Below are positions 24,761-35,551 of a DNA stretch of 64,000 nucleotides, piece after piece. The DNA lies in assembly GCA_004335635.1 (NCBI GenBank), contig QAXH01005078.1:1-64000 (forward strand). Reading direction: 5' to 3'. Position 1 is the stretch's first letter; each line of letters starts with the position of its first letter. This DNA is from Chloromonas sp. AAM2. Taxonomy: Eukaryota > Chlorophyta > Chlorophyceae > Chlamydomonadales > Chlamydomonadaceae. A model generated the notes under the pieces. That model was given only the letters and a program-made list of their open reading frames with translations, searched no databases and was not told where the DNA came from. Made by a program: the position numbers and the translations under genes.

Positions 24761-26427
24761 TTTTGTTTGCTGGCCTGCATGGCAGACCCACAGGCTGGCA
24801 GGATGCGTAACCCAAGGCCCAGTCGGTGTGCAATCCCAGTAGTAAGGCATCATAAAGAATGAATTAATAGCCTGCGAAGTTGTCATGGATGCATGGATAT
24901 CCTGCAAACTTGTCATTTCAAAGACAAGGGGCTGGCATGGGTGACAGGCTGGCTTCACCGAGTCCGTCCGTCCACTGGATGAGAATCCTTACCTTTTAGC
25001 GCAAATGGCTACGAGCCTCCCTGGATAAGTAGTATGGGTGCGCGATGCTCGCAGTGGCCGCGCACGGGCCCCATGCGAAGAAGGCAAGACCAGAAAGCGC
25101 TGCAGAAGGATGAAGCCGGACACTGATTGCTAAGCAAGCTCTGCAAGACTCGCGCCGGGCGGTATCAGTTACGCAGTGTTGTTGGTTAAGGGTGCTGGAG
25201 CTCCTCCTGGTTCAGCTTGGTTCGGCCTCGGCCGGGGGCTAAAGATGCTGACTCATGAGCCTCTGGCGTGCGTGGTTACAGCGGTCGTCGATGTGTTGAT
25301 GAACAGTTATGGGATACTTGTTCCCAAAAAAGGGTGGCTGAGAAAAAAGTGACCAAACCGCGAAAAAGCGCAGATGCCGAAACGTGCCAATACTTGCAGT
25401 GTCAGGTGGTCTGCCACACTTGCAGCTGTTGCGTTGTGCAAGTTGCTTTCCTGTTTTGGCGCGTATCCCAGTTCATAAGTAAGGAAAAGGCTCATGCCAG
25501 TCCCGTGAACATGTCTGAGATGGGATGTTGCTTGCCTTGTCAACAGCCTCTATCTGCCACTCACATGCAAACATTTCAAGTCACCATACCTCATGGAATC
25601 ACATCAGGTAGTTCGCTTTCCCAGAATTGACCCTGTGGTACCGTGTACCACAGCACCCCATATCCATCCCAGGTGCAATTGACGCACATAAGAGTACACC
25701 CGTGTTTTCCGGACACGCACAATATGCCCAAAGTACTGTGCTGTACGTTACATGTCTGTCGTTTACATGTCAGTCGAGCCCAGGTCTAGGGTTGTCTAGC
25801 CAATCTGGCCCATGCAGCAAGCACCCAGCAAGGTATTCAGGGGTCAGGTTCTTGACAATTCTGACCGCCCGCCTGACGAGGACACCAAGGCATGCAGGTC
25901 ACAAGCACTAGGTCAGGGCAGGTCAAGTCACACATTTCAAGGGCAGCGGACTACAGATGTCATGGCGATGCTATCCGTGATCCTGTACAGCTGAGTCTAA
26001 GCCGAATGCAAGAAAGGCATCTTTGCATCAGGGAACATGAGTGTTACGTCTTCGTGTCTGCCGGAAAGACGCTGCTCATGTCTTCCGCCAGTTCTGGTTT
26101 CTCGGCTTTTGCATAAGCTTTATCAAGGAGATAGACGCCGCCATCCAACCGTCAAGGATTGTACAAAGCTGATGCGAGAGTAGCCTGGTCAACAGTTCAC
26201 TCAAAGGCAACCACAGGACCAGCAAGCAAACTCATCATCAGTCAAAAGCAGCCCAAGCCTCGGGTACGTGTACAAGGGCACAAGAAAATCTATCTGTATG
26301 CTGTACAGGGCTGAGGCATCCCCTAGACCCTGACATTTATACGCAGGCGGTAGTACTTCTTGCAGAACGTGGATGAGTGCAAGGTATCAAAAACTTTTCA
26401 CCCAGACGCTGGTCCACTGAATCGTTA
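24761..26427. other. Spacer upstream of the kinase and downstream of ULP1
   Basis: About 1.7 kb without a supported gene. It must contain the kinase 5' UTR and promoter and the ULP1 3' UTR. The only repeat recognised is the 87-bp element at 26169-26255. A direct duplication of atggtgtgatgttgtgtt at 26430-26466 sits within the last ULP1 codons. Confidence 0.5.
26169..26255. repeat. 87-bp dispersed repeat, copy 1
   Basis: ctgatgcgagagtagcctgg onward to gcagccca. An equal-length copy without indels and with about six substitutions is at 28727-28813 in the same orientation. This copy is downstream of the ULP1 stop. Confidence 0.85.
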
Positions 26428-29400
26428 TCATGGTGTGATGTTGTGTTGCATGGTGTGATGTTGTGTTCCTTCTTGGCTTGATTGGTTAGGCGCTAGCACC
26501 CCCTTGCTGCTCGTGATGCCGCCAGCACACATGATTTCTGCCGCCATCCCTGCTCGCATGTCAGGAATGTCCTCCTGCATGTGCCAGATTAGCACGTTCA
26601 GAATACAATTGGAGCTGCGAATTGATGCGCATCATTGTGGAGAGCAGCATCGTATCAGAAGTATGCTACCATCTGGAAGCGGCTTTCACAGCACTGCCTT
26701 GCCATCAGAGATTCTCTCCGTAAACTGCAGTCAGGTAGATAGTGTCCAGGTTTTGCCTGTTATCAGTTCACAATGTGCCTGGATTGTTGTCATGCTGCCC
26801 CTAGCAACGTCCTTACATTGATGCACCCTGTGGCTCTGCACCGGTTCATTGTGGCCTGTGTCGCTGACATTTCTGTTCCAGTTTTTTAACCTGCCCGCCT
26901 GCAGTGCCTCGGCACCTGCCCGCCTGCTTGCTGTGGACTGGGGGCACAAGCATGGGGCGCAGGAAGGGGTGGGAAGGCAGCTCTGCCATTGTGCCATGTC
27001 TCCTCTGCTGACTGGTGGTGGTTGTAAGCGGCTCGCACAGTAGATAACCCTGCCTTGTAACAGCTACAACGTGTCCCAACGTGTTCTCATGCTGCCCCTA
27101 GAAACGCTTTGTGTGTACGTAAGCAGGGCCTGTCATCCCTCACCTGTGAGAAGCGAAAGGGTGGCTGCACCCCTCGCGCCAGCAGTTCCGCATACGCACA
27201 CGTGAACACCCCGCAGGCGGAGCCATCCCGCTGGCAGGGGACGCCCTTCACCACTACTTGCAGCTTGAACATGCCACCGTGCCTTTGTTGTTGGCGCTCC
27301 TGCTGCTGCTGTTGCTGTTGCTGGTGACTCGAGCGTGCAGAGGACTGCATGACGCCTGGTCTTGAGCGTGAGTGGTTGAAAGGCCCAGGGCCCAGCCGTA
27401 ATGAAGGCGCCACATGTTCGCCTGCGTCTGGCGCCTTGGTAGCAATGCCCTGGGGCATGTACTCTGCCTTATCCAGACAGTCCTGGTGGTACCAGCGCTC
27501 CAGCGTGTTGAGTATGTGCAGGGACCTGGGCGTTGGGCCCATGGAGTCGTACAATTGGATCAGCCGGCGACGAGTCCATATGGCCGCGAGGCACCTGAGA
27601 GCGACGCAGGACGCTCAAAGTGAGGCCAACACGGCTATGCTGAACACCTGTTCCTATGATTGCATGCGTTTCATGCTGTGCATGGACGCTACACAGTCAA
27701 TCCGGTGCAGGACGACTATGAGCCGTGTCAGCGACATATGCTTGCTGGCAGTCAACAGCTGGGCACACGACGAGCAGCCCGCCAGACACTGGTAGATCAG
27801 AAAGGTAGCAATAAGCAGCCAAAACACGGCAGTATAAATCATAAGCCATGACAGACTGTCCACTAGAAAGAGAGCGGTAAGCAGACATGAGGGCGGGTTA
27901 CCAAAAGTCACCTTCTTAACACGTCTGCTACTTCCCCATGTACCACTCACCAGTGAGACGCAACAATATTGATTGGTACGAGGATCAGGTCCCGCCACAG
28001 AATGCAGTCAGGTGTGTGTGTCCTGGAGGGCCGAGTCCACCTTTGAACGTTTACATACTGGTATGGCACACGCCCAGCAACTGAAGCACTGCCTTTCCTC
28101 TGCTGGTTGGAAAGTGCGGCATGTTCTTGAGCTGGACAGCAGCCCCTGCCTGCGCCTGGGCTGCCTGTGTGGCGCCCCTGGGGAAGGGTTAGCTGGGTCC
28201 AGAAGAAGGAGCTCAGCACGTACACCCGCGGTGCACATGCACGGGGCTGCTGGGAGTCTGGCTGTCTGCCCCAGGAGCAGAGCACGTGAGCATGATTGCC
28301 GTGCTGTTGTGGCAGTGGCTGTTGCACCTGGCACTGCTGGTGATGCTGTTGGTGCCATTTCCGTTTCCAATTGCGTTCCTGCTGGCCCTGGCATGGCTGC
28401 TGTTGGTTTTGTTGGTGTTGCTGCTGCTGCTGCCGTGGGTGTGGGGCTGCCTGGGTCAGAAAGAGAGCGTCATTGCGAGCCTGCGAGGTTTTACACAGCA
28501 CATCTTATGTAAGGGTACGTCTTAAAAGCTGCAGGTCAGAAGTCACACAATTTCTGCAGTATAAATAGTGCCTGTCACCCTTTTTTATATAATTTTTTTT
28601 ATATACGTAAGCCTATCACTAGAGGGGAGGGATTCCAACCCGCCCAACTCACAAGTGAAGGGGATTGCGGCACACCCGGATAGTAATGGTGGTGGTCACT
28701 CCTTGAGGTACTATCCTGACCGCAAACTGATGCGAGAGTAGCCTGGTCAACAGTTTACTTGAAGGCAACCACAGGACCAGCAAGCAAACTCATTATCAGT
28801 CAAAAGCAGCCCACATCTTATGCACAGTAGTTTACACCTTCAACGCCGCATGCAAACAAACAGAAGTGTTTGCCACACTTACTCTCCTGTTACATCCTGG
28901 GAGGACAAGTCAATTTCAAGCGTCCTGCCAACACATGCACAAGTCTCAAGTCGTCAGCGACTTCCCCAACATTGTGTTTGATTGGACATTCAGTTGATTG
29001 CCCCCTTAGCAGGCACAGTGTGGACGGTGGTCACCTGCAGGAGCTGCATGTAGAAGTTGACGACCTCATCGTTCAGCCAACCGTGCGGCTGGAGCAGCCG
29101 CTGCATGTCACGCCCGTGCACCTGCATTGTCAAGCAGATGGCAGGACGAGTCAAACGCAACGGCATGTGTACGTTCTGAGCAGCGAACTGCTGCATCTGA
29201 AGCCGGCTCATGACTTGCCTGCAAGGCAATATGATGTGGGACGAATGCAAGCGAGAGCACAGGTCACAGCGGGGAGAGGGGCATGTATGATACATCGCCA
29301 AGTGTGAGGCTTGGCCTGATAATTGTCATGATTAACCACTCGCCTGATGTGTCAGGGGTCCTCTTGTGATGCTGGCCAAGCACTGGTCTGCCTTCCTGTG

Positions 29401-29964
29401 CAGTGCACCCTTGGCCAGCAGCAGCTGCGCCTGCCGGCCTTGCTGCCACCTAGCTACCAGTGCAGCGCTGGGGCACAAACCACTGTGTGGAATCATAAGA
29501 ACTTGACCGTGCAGCAGCTGTATTCTGTGCGGCGTGTCTTGCTCTGGGTGCTGACAGCTTTGCTGGACTGCTCGTCCGGGTGGTTCTGATGTGCATGGTT
29601 TTGCGAGTTCTGGGCTAGCAGGTGCCTGGCATTGCGTCTGCTGCCGTTCCCTAGTCTGTGCTATCACTGAGATGGGCTGCTGTGCAGGTGTCGGGCTTGG
29701 CTGGGCAGTTGCTGTGATGGATGACTGTGCGGGTAGCTGCCGCGGTACTGACTTCAGGAGACGCACACAAGTGGACGCCTGGGCATGTAGCATGCGCAGT
29801 AGGAGCCTGTGCTTTGTGCTATGTCTGTGTGTTACCAGACGCAACTGAGTGTGCAGTGCTTGAATGCGCCGCATGAGTGTACCGAGGTTGCCCTTGCCAT
29901 GGCCTGTCGTGGGCCTCGTCCTCAAAGGGTGCTGCTTGGGAGCCTGCTGCCTACTAGCTCCCAT
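26428..29964 (-). CDS. ULP1/SENP-type SUMO-specific cysteine protease (C48)
   Basis: Five minus-strand exons give 611 residues: 29964-29344, 29121-29035, 28480-27951, 27594-27144, 26574-26428. The family matures SUMO and removes it from targets. The catalytic domain is complete: QPHGWLNDEVVNFYMQLLQ; VYVLSSFFWTQL; YVNVQRWTR; LILVPINI followed by SHW with catalytic His ~412; LYDSMG with Asp ~429; and VPCQRDGSACGVFTCAYAEL with the oxyanion Gln ~534 and nucleophile Cys ~540. The end (EDIPDMRAGMAAEI) matches the usual terminal helix. The first ~207 residues are Gln/Pro/Thr-rich, likely a targeting region. Two Gln-rich insertions interrupt the catalytic domain, one after ARNDALF and one between Asp and Cys, where the distance is ~111 instead of about 50 residues. 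The first intron uses a GC donor (CAG|gcgagt) in this model, which is the least certain junction. Confidence 0.94.
28727..28813. repeat. 87-bp dispersed repeat, copy 2
   Basis: Copy of 26169-26255 lying in the intron between ULP1 exons 2 and 3, about 110 bp from a T/A-rich block (28581-28607) that may mark the edge of a larger inserted element. Confidence 0.85.
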
Positions 29965-30168
29965 TTCTACAGCACTCAACCAGGGCAAGAACACGCTTCA
30001 AACCATCGGCAACCGGCCACTACTAGTCAGTCAAAGTCAAGCTGGCGGCTCACTCGAAGTCACACTTTACACACTTCGCCAAGGATTGTTTGACGGGATG
30101 CCGCTAGTGTGCCGGCGGTCCGTTGGCAGCACTCGTCTGGTCCCGTCAGTTCCCGAACAAACTCTCCC
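29965..30168. promoter_or_regulatory. Divergent promoter between ULP1 and the SET gene
   Basis: The ATG of ULP1 (29964, minus) and the ATG of the SET gene (30169, plus) are only 204 bp apart, so both 5' UTRs and a bidirectional promoter must fit here unless upstream noncoding exons exist. I see no clear TATA box. Confidence 0.5.
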
Positions 30169-33100
30169 ATGCAGGCCGGGGTACTTCTTTTGAGTCAAGG
30201 TGTTGTGACTGTAGCTGCACCTGTGGCCCGGAGGAGACATGCAACAGTTTCACAGCGCTGCCGTGCCTGTAACAGCGCACCCCAGCCTGGTCAGCAGGCT
30301 GGGCTTGGGTCTGATGGGGAGGCCCAGGAATGGTTTATGGAGAGAGTGCTCACACCCCATGTGGGCCCGGTCGAGCTGCAAGTCATCCCAGGTCAGCAGA
30401 GCCTGACATCTGCACCCCACTGATTGCATCATGACCAGTCAAGGTTGGCTAACCTTCCCAACACTCAACCTGACACCCTGGCTTACATGCTGTTCGCCAC
30501 TGTGACGCCTGACCCATCTCCCACACACACCCTTGTACGAACCCTGTAGGCAAGGGCCGTGGCGTTGTAGCCACACGAGCTGTGGATGTGGGCGAGCCAT
30601 TGCTCGTGGTGCCTGCCTTAGCTATTCTCAACACCCCACCCGGTCTCCCCAGAGCAGGAGGGGATGAGCTAGTAGATGTGATAGTGGATCAAGGGGTGTT
30701 CAAGAGGGTCTGGTTCCAGGCATTGTTTGACGGCACACCCAAGTCGTGCGCTGCCTGCCCGGACCTCAACACGCCAGTGGACGCAGTACCGCCACAAGAG
30801 GCGGAACAACAGCCCACCACCAGCGGCGCAGACAGCAAGCCGCAAGGGTTCACAGCAAAGAAGGCCGCGGGCCCCAGGGGAAGGTGCGCGTGCTGAGCAC
30901 TGCTGCAGCGGGAGGCTCAGATTACTGCAATCATTGGTGTGCTGTTGCATGCTGCACTGTCTATGCTGTAATTTGATTATTTCAAGGCGAGAGTGAAACC
31001 CATTCTGGTACGCAGTCAGGAGCAGCAGGAATGAATTTAAGTCATAATGGCACCAACAAACCTCACCCCACAGAACAGACAGGTGACGAGCTGTCAGTTG
31101 ATGTAAATTGTAAAATGGGGTACTGTTGGACCGGGGCAGAGCCCATGCCGCGTCAAGCCCCCCCTCCCCCACCATCCGGGTATCTCAACCCCAGACCTGG
31201 GATGCCCATGACAGAGCAGTTTTTCTATGTCCCAACCAAGCCCTGTTAGGCTGTGATGCCCATGTACATCCCTGTTCAAGTTCCTTGTGCCTGTGATGAA
31301 CGTTCGTATTGTTGGCGTTTATAGCAACACTGTCAGCAGCACAGGCGTGCAGCACTGTGGTGCTGCTATGCAGTCTGAAGTACCTTTGTCACTGATGCTC
31401 ACTCACACGGGTGCCTGCAGAGGGGCCTCCGTCCTTCTGTATGCCTTGCAAATGATTAATGATCAGGCGTGTACAGATTGAGACTGGAGGTTGTGCCTCT
31501 GTTTCTTTTGTGCAGGAAGTCCGGCAGCAAGGCCACGGGCCGCACTGCCACAGGGCTAGACAAGAAAACCTTGAGGCGCATTGCACAGGTCGGGCAGCAG
31601 GAGGGCAGCCCCAGCAAGTGATTGTTAGTAGGTAACAGCTGAGTGTGCTTGTTCGATGCTTGTTGCCTTGCTGGCTGACTTGCCCTGTGTGTGCGCTTTA
31701 CCTCGCAGATAACCAAGCTGAACTGTTACGGTGCGTGTGATGTGAGCTGTACGTTCAAACTAGGTGCAGCTGTCCGCTATGGATTCAACAGAACAGCATC
31801 ATGACTTTGCTATCTGCACGATGCCCAAGCAGGCCCCGTCTCGCAGCCTGGATTGAGGTCAGGCCAGTGCTGTTGCCTCCGCCTGCAGGTGACAATCACG
31901 AGGATTTGGCCCTGTGCGAGCTGAGGGGAGAGCAGGCCCGGGGACACATTGGCGTCTGGGGCGCCTTTGCCATGTTGAACCACAGCTGCGCACCCAACGC
32001 CATCAACTACGTTGTGGACGATGCCATCTGTGTCCGTGCTGCCAGGTGAGAATTCCAGGCGTTGTGTGTTGTGTGTTCCAACAGTGTTGTTGTGGAGCAC
32101 ACGTGAGCAGCAAGCACAACTACCATCAGCGGTCTCATGAGTTGACAGGGCGTGGTCTTGATTGTTAGCCGGGCGTCCTGTTACTGGTTAGTGCTGTGAA
32201 CTGCAGTAGCAATCAAAAGCGTCCTTTCTACACCTCGCCTGACAACATACGGAAGAGTTACCACCAACGTTGAGTCAAAGTGTGTAGGCAGGCGGTCACT
32301 GTCGCATAAGCATGGCAGGAAGACAGTCTGTGGCGTGAACGTGTGCGTCTCAATGTTGTCCCTTGCCTGCTCAGGCCCATACTCTCAGGCGAGGAGGTGT
32401 TCATCAGCTACCTGGGCCGGCCGCAGCTGTGGCCTGTGCAGGCAAGGCGGGCCGAGCTGCAGGAGAACTACGGCTTCCAGTGCGCCTGCGAGCGCTGCAC
32501 CATGGAGCTAACGCATGTGGACAAGGTGAGCTGTCATGCATGTGGCACGGGGGATCACATGAACGCATGTGCTGCAGGAAGCATCATGTGCGACTGACTG
32601 CAACCAACAATGTGACTTGCCATAGGAAGCAGTGGAGAGCGCAAGTAAAGTGCCACTGGCCGGAGTAAGGCCCTTACATGGCCACGGCTTCAATGCATCA
32701 AAAGCCCTTGTGATTGTGTGCATACAAACACTGAGCATGCTTTTGCTTATCATGCCTGTGTGTGCGTGTGTGTGCCAGTTAGATGCATCGCAGTACGAGG
32801 AGCTGTATGCAAACGTGAGCAATCACATGCGGGATCAGTTTGAGGAGGCAGTGAGGGGCAGCGACCGGGAGGAGATGGAAACTCTCCATTTTCAGCTACA
32901 GGTGCGCACACAAGCCTGGGGTGGAAGCGGACGAATGGGGCGGGAAGGGACAGGGCTAGGCGGGAAGGGCTAGGATTAGGATAGCTAGAAGCGCACAACT
33001 GCAGACTCCGCCAGAGTGAGTCTGTCAGGAGGCCGTCCTCCCTGTGCAAGGCCGTTAAAAGGCGGGTCGCCCTCGCGCCCTGGCTGTATGGCCAGGCCAT

Positions 33101-33958
33101 CTGGGACCAGTTGTGTCATCGGGCAGCGTGTCCACTGGCCACCTTGCCCTGTTGAGACACCTACAGGCCTCCCTACAGTCCGTGGCACAGCAGTTCAGGC
33201 GAGCGCTGATCAGCCCGCGCGCCCGCCACCACATCCTGGCCTCACTTCACGAGGTGTTTGAGCTCATGGTACGTCCGTAATAGTTTCCTGTTTTTTTCGA
33301 ATACTGCAGCCCAGAATCCAACAGATTCTGATGCAGGGACCAGGCACGCCTTAACGCTGGTCCAGCTTTCAAACTGGTGCTGAGTTCTATAGCTGGGTCA
33401 ACTGGTGCTGAGTTCTATAGCTTTGCATGCACCCCCATGCCTTGGCAATGTCAAGCCAGCACAGTAGCAGGATGGTAGTCTTTACAAGGAGGGAGTGCGC
33501 ACCAGGAAGCGCGTCCAACGCAAATATCAACTATTTGCGCGACTAGTCATCACTGGCTGACTGGATTCAGCCCTTGGCATCAGCGACACAGGGTAGCACA
33601 CAAAGTGTGGGTTACTCGCAGGTAGTCTTTACTGGATGAGAATGGGGTTGCAAAAGAGATCAAGGTGCGTGCGTGCATGCAGGTTGACTTGTGTGGCGCA
33701 CTGGGTTTCCATGAGGAGAAGGTGTACTATCAAGCCCAAGCCCTGAAATTCATTGAGACGGTGACTCCCGGCAGCGACCTGCACTGCATTGTCGCGTCAC
33801 AACACCATGCAGCAGTGATGAGTGTGCATGGGCCGGATTCAGAAGAAGCGGCACGGGCCCTGGGACAAGCACAAGCAGCTACCTTGGCCAGATATGGGCC
33901 TGTGCAGAAGCACTCCATGGGTCGATTGATAGAGCTCAACCGTACACTGTATAAATGA
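30169..33958 (+). CDS. SET-domain protein (SMYD-like lysine methyltransferase)
   Basis: Nine plus-strand exons join in phase to 482 residues: 30169-30391, 30550-30883, 31516-31588, 31709-31730, 31889-32045, 32375-32525, 32779-32901, 33179-33268, 33683-33958. SET proteins transfer methyl from S-adenosylmethionine to lysine. The start of the SET fold is GKGRGVVATRAVDVGEPLLV (~75-95). An insertion of ~90 residues follows, with one CxxC (CAAC) but no full MYND zinc finger. Then come KLNCYGDN, LNHSCAPNAINYV (SAM and catalytic core), SGEEVFISYLG and a post-SET Cys cluster YGFQCACERC. The C-terminal ~160 residues are helical and resemble the helical repeat tail of SMYD proteins. Exon 4 is a 22-nt microexon required for phase. 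The substrate, histone or not, cannot be told. Confidence 0.9.
33372..33422. repeat. Tandem duplication of a 23-bp unit in the last SET intron
   Basis: aactggtgctgagttctata plus gct occurs twice, separated by gggtc. Confidence 0.7.
33483..33540. repeat. 57-bp dispersed repeat, copy 2
   Basis: Copy of 13971-14027 (tacaaggagggagtgcgcac onward) in the last intron of the SET gene. The position inside introns of two unrelated genes suggests a short mobile or non-coding repeat. Confidence 0.75.
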
Positions 33959-35551
33959 TAATGGTCTAAGAAGCCATATCGGATTATTTCCTTGCACAGG
34001 GCGTTTGAGCTAAGGCGTTGCATTTGCCATTGCGTTTGGCGGATGCCTTAGCCTGATCGCTTGATAGCTGCGGTGGCAGTTGTGTGAGCCTCGCGGTACT
34101 AGTTGTACAAATGAACTAGGTACTGTAGTACATGTAGCTGTGACGTGATTGTATGGAAGCTGTACGATCCATCTGCGGTGATTGCTGAGCAAGGGGTGTG
34201 TGAGCTGGGCTCTAGGCCGTATGTGCACGATGAGTAGGGATTTCGTGGACAAATGCCAGCCTACTCCTTGTGCCGATTAATGAGAGTCAGCACGGACGGA
34301 GGGCATCCTAGTAACAACTGCATCCGTCAAGTTGTTTTGCTGCACAACACCCCAGCAGTAGTAAGTAGCTTGCCGTGTGGGACTGCCTGCCCCTTGCATG
34401 GTGTGTTCAGAGAAGCCTGGTGGTCAGTGCTCTGGTGTCATGTGTGGGGTGATAGCCTTGTGTGGTCGTTGGTACTCGCATCTTCAGAGGGTTTCCAACC
34501 CACCCAGCACAGTGTCACTCGCCAGGCCTGTCAGTACTGATAACAAGCAAGTAGCAGGTGTCTGTGACTCATAAATAGCTGAAGACGTGGAGGCGCTAGT
34601 AGGTTTGAATGCAGTGAATAGAGCCACGCATGCAACGCGTCTGTTTTGCGTGATGGAACGCTGCATCAGCCACCCGCCTCTCTGGAAACCTGCCGCCACC
34701 TCCCACGCCCCTGAGCATCATTGCGGGGTGCTGCGCTCTTTCCTTCTTTATCTGCAGTTTGGTGAATGTGATGCCAAATCGGCCACTCAACATTTCATCT
34801 TACAGATTGAGCAACACAGTCAGCCTGTTGCTGGCCAAGCAACTGGTGTCAGCCCTCTGCGCAGCTGAACTGAACTAGAGTGGGCCAACTGAACTAGAGT
34901 GGGCCACAGTGTCAAGTAAACGCAGCGGGAGGCGTGCCACCGCAAGCACTGCCCGGAAGGAACCTCACAAGACCTTATGCAAAGGCACTGGTAAAACCAC
35001 TAAAAACCAACAAAGGTTTGCATGCAATGACAGTGCCACGTTCAGAATAACTAATAAACTATACGAAATAGTCCCGAACTGAGGGCAAGCAGCCGTGTAT
35101 GGGCCATGTTGCAGGCATCAATACCTTGCACTTGTCCATGGCGTCCATGACACTGGTGGCAGTAAAACACAGTTTGGTACCCAACTAGGTTCGTATCCAA
35201 AGCCAATGACCTGAATCGACGCAATGGCCATGTTCAAAATCTCAGCATACCTGCAGTCTACCTGCTTGCGTGCAGCAAAGGCAGGCCTCACTTGCATCTA
35301 TGCAAGAATGACACATAGACACAGCAAGCAGCACTGGCTCATCAGATGCGATGCCGCGACGTGAGAGCATATGGAACATAGCTGAACAGGAGCCTGGTGC
35401 GAATGCTTACAAACAATAGGAGGTCATTTTGTGCCTCCCGGCCATGTCCGTTTGTGTGCGTGTGTCCAAAGTCCATGTTGCAGCCGTCCAGCACCCCTAG
35501 CATGTGTGGACAATGTCCGACTGCATCAACGGCATGTTGATCCCTGCTGCA
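33959..35551. other. Convergent spacer, 1.6 kb, no gene seen
   Basis: Lies between the stop codons of the SET gene and the 502-aa gene. Open frames are short and lack splice support. A 17-bp tandem duplication (tgaactagagtgggcca) is at about 34869-34902. Confidence 0.5.
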
